From positions 79,911 through 113,677 of the forward strand of contig JACPGS010000029.1 in assembly GCA_016189025.1 (NCBI GenBank): 33,767 bases of DNA, given 5' to 3'. Below the pieces are notes generated by a model. The model was not told where the DNA came from and made no database searches. It was given only the letters and a program-made list of their open reading frames with translations. The translations under genes were made by a program, and so were the position numbers. Each line of letters opens with the position of its first letter. Position 1 is the first letter of the stretch. The stretch comes from Candidatus Magasanikiibacteriota bacterium. Lineage in GTDB: Bacteria; Patescibacteriota; Patescibacteriia; Magasanikbacterales; GWA2-37-8. Shown in pieces: positions 15,660 through 22,887 of the stretch.

Positions 15660-16763
15660 TTACCAAGCGACTTTGTGCTGTTGGTTAGCATAAACGGTAA
15701 CCGGTTTCCCTGGGGGGATTACAGCAGTTGCTATTTTAGTGCCTACTAAGCATGGTTTTTTCAACTCGCGGGCAATAATCGCTGCGTGGCAAGTCAATCC
15801 TCCTTCATCGGTGACAATCGCTGCCACCTGGCGTATCAAACCGGCTAAATTCGGCGTAGTCATGGGCGTTATTAAGATATCGCCCGGTTTAATTTTTTTG
15901 GCGTCGGGCAGACTCTTTACCACGCGCGCTAAGCCGGAAATTTTTCCCGGGTATACTACAGTACCGTGTAAGTAGCGCATTTTATGGCGGTAACGGGGGG
16001 TGATTATCTTTCTTTTCAATAACTTGGCTGCCGGACCGGTTAGTATCTTATATTGTTTGCCATTAAAATACAATAAGCAGTATTTCCTTCGTGAATCTAT
16101 CACAGATTGTTTGGGCAACGCTCCAGTGTTGAAAAATATCAGTAGCTCTTCGGTGGTAAGTAATTTAAGGACTGCGGGGTTAAGATGGTTGCGCGCCGCG
16201 CTAATAGTTAAGAATTCCTCTGCCTTTTTATTCACGACATTAAAACTTTTTCTGATTTTAAGTCGTAGTATTGCAGCGGTGTTAATATAGCGGCGTAAGT
16301 TTTTAGTTAAACTATTATGATTGATACAGGGTAGCTCTAAGTATTGTTCAATAAAATCAGTATAAATGGTGAGATGGAAAATAGGGTAAGTGTTTAGATA
16401 TAGGTCAGTAAATTTTTTCCATCGGCGAGCCGCGATTTTTGGTTGGTTAAGTATAGTTTTAGTCAGTTGGTAAGCGGCAGCAGTTAATCGTTTAATCCGC
16501 CGTTTGGCTTCGGCCTTAATCTGACGGGCAAAATTTCTTTCACGGTTGATTAGTTGAATTAAATTTTTGCCAAATTGCTCGGTCGCCGAATGTTTTTTCC
16601 AGTGGACAAAGACATTACCCCGGCGAGCAGTCAGATGCTCGGGTAGAGTAAAGCCGAACTCTCTTTTTAGTGATAGTAATGATGCTATCATCAAATAATT
16701 TCTCCAGAAATCTCCCTTGCGTGTTACCAATTTTTCCCATTGGTTTTTCAAGTGCATTGGCAT
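15660..16763 (-). CDS. PEP-utiliser phosphohistidine swivel-domain protein
   Basis: 367 residues. Only the last 110 or so are recognisable: GDILITPMTTPNLAGL then TDEGGLTCHAAIIARELKKP, the swivelling phosphohistidine domain of PEP synthase/PPDK, with catalytic His326. The N-terminal 250 residues are basic and helical (many Lys/Arg, Tyr, Leu) and carry no ATP-grasp or PEP-binding motifs. The protein is therefore not a complete PEP synthase; the phosphate donor and acceptor must be elsewhere or the chemistry differs. Its start is one base after the stop of the RluD-family gene. The sequence is more AT-rich than its neighbours. Confidence 0.78.
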   Translation of the reverse strand: MPMHLKNQWEKLVTRKGDFWRNYLMIASLLSLKREFGFTLPEHLTARRGNVFVHWKKHSATEQFGKNLIQLINRERNFARQIKAEAKRRIKRLTAAAYQLTKTILNQPKIAARRWKKFTDLYLNTYPIFHLTIYTDFIEQYLELPCINHNSLTKNLRRYINTAAILRLKIRKSFNVVNKKAEEFLTISAARNHLNPAVLKLLTTEELLIFFNTGALPKQSVIDSRRKYCLLYFNGKQYKILTGPAAKLLKRKIITPRYRHKMRYLHGTVVYPGKISGLARVVKSLPDAKKIKPGDILITPMTTPNLAGLIRQVAAIVTDEGGLTCHAAIIARELKKPCLVGTKIATAVIPPGKPVTVYANQQHKVAW

Positions 16764-16764
16764 A

Positions 16765-17856
16765 TTATTTAATCAGCGGGAGAAATTTTTCTAATTCCTC
16801 CGGCAGCGGCGATTCAAAGGTCTGGCGCTGCCCGGCTAAATCGGTAAAGGATAATTTGGTCGCGTGGAGAAATAGGCGGCCGAGGCGGGCGTCCCAGGCG
16901 CGTTTGCGTTTTTTTTGGTAGTAGAGCGGGTCGCCGACGAGCGGGTGATTGTAGGCCAGCAGGTGGGCGCGGATTTGGTGCATGCGGCCGGTGTGGAGGA
17001 TTACGCGCAGTAGCGTGAAGTTGACGAAGCGGCGTTCCGCCAGGAATTCAGTTTTCGCTTGTTTTTCATTACTGTCATTCCGAGCGTCAAGCGAGGGATC
17101 TCTGTCGGTTGGTGATTGAGACAGAGATTCCTCCCCGCTGAGGCGTCCAGTAGGAATGACAGAACGGAGAGGACGCGCCGCCATGCGTTCATAGGTCTTG
17201 CCGCGGGCGATGGGGAAAGTAATAATATCCCAGTCTTTGGCGATTTTGCCATGGGCCAGGGCGTAGTATTCTTTTTCCACGGTGCGGGTTTTAAACTGTT
17301 CTTTTAAGTGGTCAAACATTTTTTGGGTGCGGGCGACTACCAGCAACCCCGAGGCTTCTTTGTCCAGGCGATGGACGATACCGGGACGAAAAGTTTTAAC
17401 TTCGGCAGCCTCTCCTAATTTTTTTAAAGAGGGAAGCGCGTCCCTTATTCCTTTTATCTCGGGGTATTTTTTAAGCAGCCAATTCACCAAGGTATTGGTT
17501 TCGCCGGCCATCGTCGGATGCGTCAGCATCCCACTGGGTTTTTCCACCACCAGATAGTCAAACGTTTCGGCAATGATTTTCGGCTCCGGTGTCAGTCCGA
17601 CTTTTTTGTTAAGGGGTTCCTCCGCTTCCCTTCGGCGGTGCTCGGGGCCAGCCGGAATAACAGCATGAATCACAAGCTCGTCCCCTGTTTTTACCTTTTC
17701 TCCCGCCTTTTTGGGCATTTGATTATTTCGTTGCACTTGTCCCTGCGCAATTATCTTTTGCGCCTGGGAGCGAGCAATACCAAGCAGCGCGGCGAGTGCC
17801 GTATCCAGGCGAGCTCCCGTCTGTTCGGAGGGTATTTTTAATATCTGGCGGTGCAC
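16765..17856 (-). CDS. RluD-family 23S rRNA pseudouridine synthase with in-frame repeat insertion
   Basis: Isomerises uridine to pseudouridine in RNA. 363 residues: an S4 RNA-binding domain (about 1-65), then the RluA/RluD catalytic domain with the active-site motif GIVHRLDKEASGL (Asp165), KEYYALAHGKI and the C-terminal RMHQIRAHL. Length exceeds the usual 300-330. The excess is residues about 232-261 (RPLRSVIPTGRLSGEE... to ...DARNDSNEK), encoded by an 89-bp palindromic repeat inserted in frame. It falls between two core motifs, probably in a surface loop, and the reading frame is intact. RluD is the best match, but RluC/RluA specificity cannot be excluded. Confidence 0.9.
   Translation of the reverse strand: MHRQILKIPSEQTGARLDTALAALLGIARSQAQKIIAQGQVQRNNQMPKKAGEKVKTGDELVIHAVIPAGPEHRRREAEEPLNKKVGLTPEPKIIAETFDYLVVEKPSGMLTHPTMAGETNTLVNWLLKKYPEIKGIRDALPSLKKLGEAAEVKTFRPGIVHRLDKEASGLLVVARTQKMFDHLKEQFKTRTVEKEYYALAHGKIAKDWDIITFPIARGKTYERMAARPLRSVIPTGRLSGEESLSQSPTDRDPSLDARNDSNEKQAKTEFLAERRFVNFTLLRVILHTGRMHQIRAHLLAYNHPLVGDPLYYQKKRKRAWDARLGRLFLHATKLSFTDLAGQRQTFESPLPEELEKFLPLIK
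17073..17161. repeat. Palindromic repeat inside the RluD-family coding sequence
   Basis: Ends TGTCATTCC (17073-17081) and GGAATGACA (17153-17161) are exact complements. Inside, GAGGGATCTCTGTC (17093-17106) pairs with GACAGAGATTCCTC (17120-17133) with one mismatch. Related half-copies lie at 13137, 22536 and 23880. Confidence 0.85.
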
Positions 17857-17879
17857 AAGCTCAACGATTATTAGGATTT

Positions 17880-18512
17880 TTAGCGTACGGGGCGAAAATT
17901 CGGATCAGGCGCTCCGCCGGGGCGGGAATTCGGCGCCGAAGGAACACGGCTCGGGCGTCGTTGGGAGTCGGCGATGCTGTTGGCGGGGCGATTAACCGGC
18001 GCGGTGGCCGATTGGGCGGGATTAGGCGGGCGCTGAATAATAGAAGAGGTTTCCCGGTATTTATCATAAATACTGCCGGCGGCCTCCAGGCCTGCTTGCC
18101 GCGACTGGGCTTCTTCTATACTCTCCAGCCGGCGGCGGGTTAGGTTGCGCGCGATCGCTTCCGGGCTTTTTTCTGCCGGGGCAGTCTTTTGTTCGGCGGC
18201 GGCGCGGGATAGGTGTAATAAGGTTTTCCGTACCAGTTGTTTGCCGGTGTAAGTAAGGGTGGGGTCGGCCTGGGTAATTTCTGGTTTGAGTTTTTTTACC
18301 TGCGCCAGCGATAGCCCGCCGCGCTTAATATATATTTGGTGTTTATGCACGGCATTCATCAGCGCCTCGGCCACTTTGGGGTGTTGTTTGTAGAGATGAA
18401 GTTCTCCGCCCGGGGTGAGCATGCCCTGTTGCAGTTTGTGTTTGAAGCTGCCCAAGCCCACGGTAGCGGAAAATTGCGGCCCGGCGCTCGGGAGGTGTTG
18501 GATGGTAGGCAT
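17880..18512 (-). CDS. Unknown protein with proline/arginine-rich tail
   Basis: 210 residues from the ATG at 18512; the frame extends to 18566 but that part overlaps a tRNA. The first 110 residues are mixed helical and basic (LHLYKQHPKVAEALMNAVHK, LSLAQVKKLKPEITQ). The rest is rich in Pro, Arg, Ser and Ala and looks disordered. No signal peptide or membrane helix. I recognise no family. It lies 23 bp upstream of the RluD-family gene on the same strand and just downstream of the nested tRNA locus. Confidence 0.6.
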   Translation of the reverse strand: MPTIQHLPSAGPQFSATVGLGSFKHKLQQGMLTPGGELHLYKQHPKVAEALMNAVHKHQIYIKRGGLSLAQVKKLKPEITQADPTLTYTGKQLVRKTLLHLSRAAAEQKTAPAEKSPEAIARNLTRRRLESIEEAQSRQAGLEAAGSIYDKYRETSSIIQRPPNPAQSATAPVNRPANSIADSQRRPSRVPSAPNSRPGGAPDPNFRPVR

Positions 18513-18573
18513 AGAAAAAAACTCAAAATTAAAAAGTGTGCGCCTGGATGGAATCGAACCATCCACCCCGTCC

Positions 18574-18728
18574 TTATACTAAGGTATAAATACTGCACTC
18601 GGTGAAAATATACATATGCTCGTGGGCCTGGATGGACTTGAACCATCGACTTCCACCTTATAAGGGTGGCACTCTGACCACTGAGTTACAGGCCCAAACG
18701 CACATGTCTATTTTCCCCTCGTTTGTAT
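18574..18728 (-). other. Intron-like insert carrying a tRNA on a long helix
   Basis: 155 nt between the halves of the outer tRNA. The flanks of the inner tRNA pair with each other: GAAAATAGACATGTGC before it and GCATATGTATATTTTC after it form about 16 bp with one G-U and one mismatch. Closer to the exons, TATAAATAC (starting in the anticodon loop) pairs with GTATTTATA near the 3' end. The inner tRNA would thus sit at the tip of a rod growing from the outer anticodon loop. It is too small for a standard group I intron and no P3-P8 core is visible. Confidence 0.65.
18623..18695 (-). tRNA. tRNA-Ile (anticodon TAT), nested
   Basis: Complete cloverleaf: acceptor GGGCCTG/CAGGCCC, D stem ACTC/GAGT, anticodon stem CCACC/GGTGG with loop CTTATAA (anticodon TAT), T arm GATGG/CCATC with loop TTCAAGT, discriminator A, no encoded CCA. 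Anticodon UAU would read AUA. Most bacteria read AUA with a CAU tRNA modified by TilS, so this is an uncommon choice. It is clearly paralogous to the outer split gene. Confidence 0.9.
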
Positions 18729-18818
18729 TTATAAGGGACGTGCTCTAACCGCTGAGCTACAGGCGCTTTAGTGTTTTGATAATATCAAAATTGCCCTAAT
18801 TTTTCAAGACAGTAAGGG

Positions 18819-18847
18819 TTGCCAGGAAATTTTAAGAATGGTAAACT
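18819..18847 (+). promoter_or_regulatory. Promoter of the PAP2-manC-mltG-queA run
   Basis: TTGCCA (18819-18824), a 17-nt spacer and TAAACT (18842-18847). The start codon is at 18858, so the transcript would be nearly leaderless. Confidence 0.6.
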
Positions 18848-18857
18848 AGGGGCGACT

Positions 18858-19385
18858 ATGAATTGGAACATCCGGTTATTTTTCGCTATTAACGCCCGGG
18901 TGGGGCGAGAGCGGTGGCTGGATGCCCTGGGCCGGGCCGGCGCCGAGTGGGTGGTATTTGCCATGCTGGCCTGGTACGGGGTCGGCGCCGCAATTTTATA
19001 TCTCCCCGACCGCCGGGCGCTGCTCACTGCCCTTATTTTTTTGGCGGCTGCCTGGACCGTGGCGTGGTTCATTAGCGTGCTGGTCGGCTTGATCGTGCGG
19101 GAGCCGCGTCCGCATCTGCCATATCCGGAAAGTCGTCTATTGTTTCAGCCCCTGATGAGCTGGAAGTCATTCCCCTCCGACCACGCCCTTTCGGCCTGGC
19201 TGATTTTTTTTATGGCGCTGGTGTTTGGTTTGCCAGCGGCCTGGGGGCTGCTCCCGCTCGCCCTGTGGGTATCGTGGGGCCGGGTATATGCCGGCGTACA
19301 TTATCCGTTTGACGTCGTGGGGGGCGCACTGGTAGCGGCACTGGCTGCCTTGGCGAGTTATTATGTAGTAGTGACAGTATTTTGA
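18858..19385 (+). CDS. PAP2-family membrane phosphatase
   Basis: 175 residues from the ATG at 18858; the upstream extension to 18819 would cover the promoter. Several membrane helices. The phosphatase motifs are REPRP (81-85), SFPSDHA with PSDH at 106-109, and GRVYAGVHYPFD with Arg142, His148 and Asp152. This fits BcrC/PgpB-like enzymes that dephosphorylate undecaprenyl pyrophosphate or lipid phosphates at the outer face of the inner membrane. The lysine of the first motif is not evident. It is followed by the ManC-like gene and MltG, which supports an envelope role. Confidence 0.88.
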   Translation: MNWNIRLFFAINARVGRERWLDALGRAGAEWVVFAMLAWYGVGAAILYLPDRRALLTALIFLAAAWTVAWFISVLVGLIVREPRPHLPYPESRLLFQPLMSWKSFPSDHALSAWLIFFMALVFGLPAAWGLLPLALWVSWGRVYAGVHYPFDVVGGALVAALAALASYYVVVTVF

Positions 19386-19390
19386 ATTAT

Positions 19391-20473
19391 ATGAATATCG
19401 TGATTTTGGCGGGCGGGGTGGGGACGCGGCTGTGGCCGCTGGGGCGGCGCAACAGCCCCAAGCAGTTTTTTCCGGTAATCGGCCAAGAGCCGCTGGTCCG
19501 CGAAACTTACCGGCGTTTTCTTAAAACTTACGGCGCGTCTCGTATTTTCTTTTCGGTTACCGCCGATTTGCTTATCCCCTTGCGCAAACTTTTTCCCCGC
19601 CTGCCCGCCGCACAGTTTATTATGGAGCCGGAGCGGCGCGATACGGCGCCGGCCATGGGATACGTGGCGGCAGTTCTTTCCTTGACTATACCCGATGAGC
19701 CGCTGGTATTTGTGCCGGCAGATCATTTTGTTGCCGACCAGCAGAAGTACCTAGCCTGTTTTAAAGCGGGAGAAAAGCTGGTTAAGGAGACCGGTAAACT
19801 GGTGGATATCGGCATTACTGCCACCTTCCCCAGCACGGTTTTGGGGTACACCAAAGTCGGGGCGCTTTATAAAAAATTGAACGGCGTAGCTGTTTATCGC
19901 TTTGCCGGCCATACGGAAAAGCCCGCTGCCCGCACTGCTTTGCGTTATCTGGCAAGCGGTCAATATCTCTGGCACGGCAATTATTATATGTGGACGCCGC
20001 GGCGATTTTTGGCGGCTTTGGTTCATTACGCCCCATCACTGGGCAAAGGTTTATTAAAAATCCGCGCCCTGATTCAGGCCGGCCGGGCCGCGGCGGTGCG
20101 GCGGGAGTACGCCCGGCTGGAGCGCACCTCGTTTGATTACGCGGTAACGGAAAAAATTAAGCGGCGGGAGGTACTGATTATCCGCGGTGATTTTGGCTGG
20201 AGCGATGTGGGCGCCTGGGATTTGCTGCACGAGCAGCTGCGGCACACCGGCGATGGCGCGGGCAATGTGGTGCGCGGGCAGGTGGCGCATTGGGATACCC
20301 GCAACTGCCTGATTTACGCCCACCCCAAACGGCTGGTGGCGGCGGTGGGGCTCGCGGACACGGTAGTGATTGATACTAATGATGCGGTGCTGGTCTGCCC
20401 CAAAGACCGGGCGCAGGATGTGAAAAAACTTTTCCCGCTGCTGGAGCAGAAGAAGCTGGCGAAGTACTTGTAA
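19391..20473 (+). CDS. Mannose-1-phosphate guanylyltransferase
   Basis: 360 residues from the ATG at 19391; a TTG at 19382 overlaps the PAP2 stop. Nucleotidyltransferase fold with N-terminal VILAGGVGTRLWPLGRRNSP and KQFFPV, the ERRDTAPAMGY segment, and FVPADHFV in the active-site strand. The DFGWSDVGAWDLL motif is typical of GDP-mannose pyrophosphorylases. It makes GDP-mannose for surface glycans. It is the short form without the phosphomannose isomerase domain. It starts 5 bp after the PAP2 gene and precedes mltG by 22 bp. Confidence 0.88.
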   Translation: MNIVILAGGVGTRLWPLGRRNSPKQFFPVIGQEPLVRETYRRFLKTYGASRIFFSVTADLLIPLRKLFPRLPAAQFIMEPERRDTAPAMGYVAAVLSLTIPDEPLVFVPADHFVADQQKYLACFKAGEKLVKETGKLVDIGITATFPSTVLGYTKVGALYKKLNGVAVYRFAGHTEKPAARTALRYLASGQYLWHGNYYMWTPRRFLAALVHYAPSLGKGLLKIRALIQAGRAAAVRREYARLERTSFDYAVTEKIKRREVLIIRGDFGWSDVGAWDLLHEQLRHTGDGAGNVVRGQVAHWDTRNCLIYAHPKRLVAAVGLADTVVIDTNDAVLVCPKDRAQDVKKLFPLLEQKKLAKYL

Positions 20474-20495
20474 AAATCCAAAGTTAGGTTAAATT

Positions 20496-21362
20496 ATGTC
20501 TTTTAATCAAAGAGTTCTCCTGATTTGTCTTTTGGTCATCGTCGGCGCTGCCGGGTTTTGGTGGTGGTATCGGGAGCGCTCCCGGCCCCAGCCCGCTCCT
20601 CTCCCGCCGCGCCCCGAAGTGCCGCTTACCATTATCCCGGGCTGGAATTTGCGCCAGATTGCTAATTATCTGGTGACTCAAGGATTTGCTTCTAGCACCG
20701 GGCAGGTATTTGCCTGGACTGGCGAGCCAGCCCGGTGGCGCGTACCAGCGCTAGCGCCTATTGCTGCTTCTGGCACTCCGGATACTCTGTTAGTTTGGGC
20801 CGACAAGCCATCGCGAGTAAGTTGGGAGGGGTACTTAGCTCCCCAGACGATCCGGGTTTATGCTGACGCGTCTTTGGCTTCGGTATTAGAAAAATTTATC
20901 CGCGAGCGCCAGCGCGAACTGGTTGAGCAATGGCAAGCCAGGCGCGAGATAGCGGCAGGGGCGGAAGGCTTTAATCGTTCCTGGCATGAAATTTTGACGA
21001 TAGCTAGTCTGATTGAAAAAGAGGCGAAGTTTGAGGCGGATCGCGCGCCGGTGGCGGATATTCTGTGGCGTCGCTACCAGCGTAACTGGGCGCTGCAGGT
21101 GGACTCATCCGTCCACTATGCCGTCAATAAAATCGGCACCGTATTCACCACCGCGCGCGACCGGCAAGTCGCCTCTCCCTGGAACACTTATCGCTACCCC
21201 GGCCTGCCGCCCGGCCCCATTAGCAACCCGGGTTTAGCCTCTATCAAAGCCGTGTTGAATCCCCAGCCGAATAATTACTGGTATTGGTTAAGCGGCCGGG
21301 ATGGCAAAATTTATTACGCCCGCACGCTCCCGGAGCATAATCAGAATAAAAAGTATTTGTGA
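20496..21362 (+). CDS. mltG: Endolytic murein transglycosylase MltG (YceG-like)
   Basis: Cuts nascent peptidoglycan strands at the inner membrane, setting glycan length. 288 residues: one N-terminal membrane helix (about 6-25), a LysM-like region (LTIIPGWNLRQIANYLVTQG), then the catalytic domain with the IASLIEKEAKFEADR motif containing the active glutamate (about 174-176). The signature SPWNTYRYPGLPPGPISNPG follows near the C-terminus. It is shorter than E. coli MltG (340) but has all motifs. It sits between the ManC-like gene and queA, with queA starting one base after its stop. Confidence 0.93.
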   Translation: MSFNQRVLLICLLVIVGAAGFWWWYRERSRPQPAPLPPRPEVPLTIIPGWNLRQIANYLVTQGFASSTGQVFAWTGEPARWRVPALAPIAASGTPDTLLVWADKPSRVSWEGYLAPQTIRVYADASLASVLEKFIRERQRELVEQWQARREIAAGAEGFNRSWHEILTIASLIEKEAKFEADRAPVADILWRRYQRNWALQVDSSVHYAVNKIGTVFTTARDRQVASPWNTYRYPGLPPGPISNPGLASIKAVLNPQPNNYWYWLSGRDGKIYYARTLPEHNQNKKYL

Positions 21363-21363
21363 T

Positions 21364-22533
21364 GTGTTAACTTCTGATTTTGATTACCATCTTCCTCCCG
21401 AGCTGATCGCCCAGATCCCGGCCGAGCCGCGGGATGGGGCGCGGCTGATGGTGGTTGACCGCGCTAAGCAGACGCGGCAGCACCGGCATTTTTTTGAATT
21501 GGGAGAGTATTTGCGCGCCGGGGATTTGCTGGTGTGGAACAATTCCAAGGTATTCCGGGCGCGTTTATTTGGCAAGTTGATGTTAGATGCGGAGAGCGAT
21601 GATATTGATGACGCTCAAGAGGTAAAGCGTCATCCCACGGGTAAAATTTTGCCAGTGCGCACCGTTGAAGTATTATTAGCGCGGCCGCTGGAGAACAAAC
21701 ATGTCTGGAAAGTGCTGGCCAAACCGGCGCGTCGTCTGCGGCTGGGGATGAAGATAAAGTTTGCCGATGATCTGGTCGGCGAAATTTTATTAAAGGCAGA
21801 CGACGGCACGGTATTGCTGCAGTTTGCCGATGACGATTTGGTAGTCAGGGCGAAGGCGAATAAGTATGGTGAGGTGCCGACGCCGCCGTATATCGATATT
21901 GATCATTCACGCCTGATGGGCGCTGAATTAGCCGAGCGCTACCAAACCGTCTATGCCAAACACGAAGGCTCGGTAGCAGCGCCCACTGCCGGATTTCATT
22001 TTACGCCTGCTTTGATTGAAAAATTAACGGGGCAGGGCGTACAGTTTGCTGAAGTAACGCTCCACGTGGGGCTTGGCACTTTCCAGCCGGTAAAAACCGA
22101 GCGGGTGGAGGATCATGTGATGCACAGCGAATGGGCGGAGCTCTCGGCCAAGAACGCGGATTTGATAAACGCGGCCAAAGCCGAAGGGCGCAGAGTGGTG
22201 GCTGTTGGGACGACGACGGTGAGAACGCTCGAGGGGATCGCGCGAGCGTGGACTTCAGACCTCGGACTTCAGACTTCCAATACGACTCCAGACCGAAGTC
22301 CGAAGACCGAAGTCCGTCCGTTCGACGGCGACATAAATATTTTTATCACCCCTGGCTTCCAATTCCAAATCGTTGACGCGCTGATTACCAATTTTCATCT
22401 GCCGAAGTCTACTTTGCTTATGTTAGTATCCGCATTTGCCGGTGATACCAAGTTTATGTTAGAGTGTTACCAGGAAGCGATTAGGCAAGGGTATAGATTC
22501 TACAGTTTTGGTGACGCCATGCTCATACAGTGA
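21364..22533 (+). CDS. queA: tRNA preQ1(34) S-adenosylmethionine ribosyltransferase-isomerase
   Basis: Forms epoxyqueuosine at the tRNA wobble position. GTG start at 21364, one base after mltG, since LTSDFDYHLPPELIAQ is the usual QueA beginning and the longer frame from 21301 lies inside mltG. Motifs: AEPRDGARLMVV, HEGSVAAPTAGFHFTP, VGLGTFQPV, FHLPKSTLLMLVSAFAG and the end YSFGDAML. The 389 residues exceed the usual 340-360. One extra stretch lies near residue 75 (DAESDDIDDAQEVKRHP). Another (about 296-317) is encoded by an inverted repeat at 22250-22315. A second copy of the last codons lies past the stop. Confidence 0.95.
   Translation: MLTSDFDYHLPPELIAQIPAEPRDGARLMVVDRAKQTRQHRHFFELGEYLRAGDLLVWNNSKVFRARLFGKLMLDAESDDIDDAQEVKRHPTGKILPVRTVEVLLARPLENKHVWKVLAKPARRLRLGMKIKFADDLVGEILLKADDGTVLLQFADDDLVVRAKANKYGEVPTPPYIDIDHSRLMGAELAERYQTVYAKHEGSVAAPTAGFHFTPALIEKLTGQGVQFAEVTLHVGLGTFQPVKTERVEDHVMHSEWAELSAKNADLINAAKAEGRRVVAVGTTTVRTLEGIARAWTSDLGLQTSNTTPDRSPKTEVRPFDGDINIFITPGFQFQIVDALITNFHLPKSTLLMLVSAFAGDTKFMLECYQEAIRQGYRFYSFGDAMLIQ
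22250..22315. repeat. Imperfect 21-bp inverted repeat inside queA
   Basis: The 21 bases at 22250-22270 match the reverse complement of 22295-22315 at about 17 positions, with internal GGACTTC/GAAGTCC units repeated. It encodes the QueA stretch TSDLGLQTSNTTPDRSPKTE, which falls between the conserved TTTVRTLE and DINIFITPGF segments. Confidence 0.8.
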
Positions 22534-22593
22534 AGCGAGATCCTTCGGTCGCTGCGACGACCTCAGGATGATTGGGGTCGCGTGACCCCAATC
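22534..22593. repeat. REP-like repeat between queA and its fossil tail
   Basis: Contains GAGATCCTTCGGTCGC and GACCTCAGGATGA, the same ends as the copy at 23880, followed by a perfect hairpin GATTGGGGTC/GACCCCAATC. It follows the queA stop codon directly. Confidence 0.7.
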
Positions 22594-22623
22594 AGTTTTG
22601 GGGATGCGATGTTAATTATTTAG
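22594..22623 (+). pseudogene. Fossil second copy of the queA 3' end
   Basis: Ten codons read SFGDAMLII and stop, matching the true QueA end SFGDAMLIQ and stop at 22503-22533. Five of the eight shared codons differ only by synonymous changes, so this is not a recent exact duplication. Confidence 0.75.
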
Positions 22624-22876
22624 CTTGGGCAAGATTATTTTTTCAGCTTGGTCAGTTTCGTTTTTTAGGCAAGAATTTTAGCCTCGTTTCTATTATAGTA
22701 GAAACTGATTTTGTCAATATCCGCCACTAAGGTTTATCCCCAGCAAGGGGTTGAAACGCAGAGAGAGAGAGAGTAATAGAGGAATGTTTACGTTGGTTCA
22801 TTTTTTATGAGAAAAAGAGATATTTTAGCCATCGGTCTTTCCGGGGTAGCGGAAGGGTGGAGTAAATCAAAGTTAT
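22624..22876. other. AT-rich gap before the unknown gene at 22877
   Basis: About 250 bp with no convincing gene of normal size. It holds a GTTTCTA...TAGAAAC palindrome (22678-22697), a (GA)n run at about 22762-22774, and a 26-codon ORF (22807-22887) overlapping the next start codon. No clear promoter could be assigned. Confidence 0.5.
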
Positions 22877-22887
22877 ATGGAACCTAA
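22807..22887 (+). CDS. Possible 26-codon upstream ORF
   Basis: ATG at 22807, product MRKRDILAIGLSGVAEGWSK and six more residues. It overlaps the start of the next gene by 11 nt in another frame, a geometry that allows translational coupling. There is no Shine-Dalgarno and no recognised family. It could be chance. Confidence 0.2.
   Translation: MRKRDILAIGLSGVAEGWSKSKLYGT

Larger units (their letters stand above)
18539..18766 (-). tRNA. Split tRNA-Ile(UAU)-like gene interrupted in the anticodon loop
   Basis: The 5' half (18766 to 18729) gives acceptor GCGCCTG, D arm GCTC/GAGC and CGTCC plus loop CTTATAA. The 3' half (18573 to 18539) gives GGACG, variable loop, T arm GATGG/CCATC with TTCGATT, acceptor CAGGCGC and discriminator A. 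All four stems pair perfectly between or within the halves, and the loop gives anticodon TAT. The halves are separated by 155 nt (18574-18728) that contain a complete second tRNA. The gene is functional only if the insert is removed; otherwise it is a disrupted copy. Confidence 0.75.

Noticed and set aside
18574-18728. Group I intron in the outer tRNA-Ile
   Set aside because: The insert is 155 nt of which 73 are a tRNA; there is no room for, or sign of, the conserved P3-P8 core.
22678-22737. Minus-strand TTGACA and TATAAT near the GTTTCTA palindrome
   Set aside because: The spacer is only 14 nt and no minus-strand gene follows; the TATAAT match is part of the palindrome.
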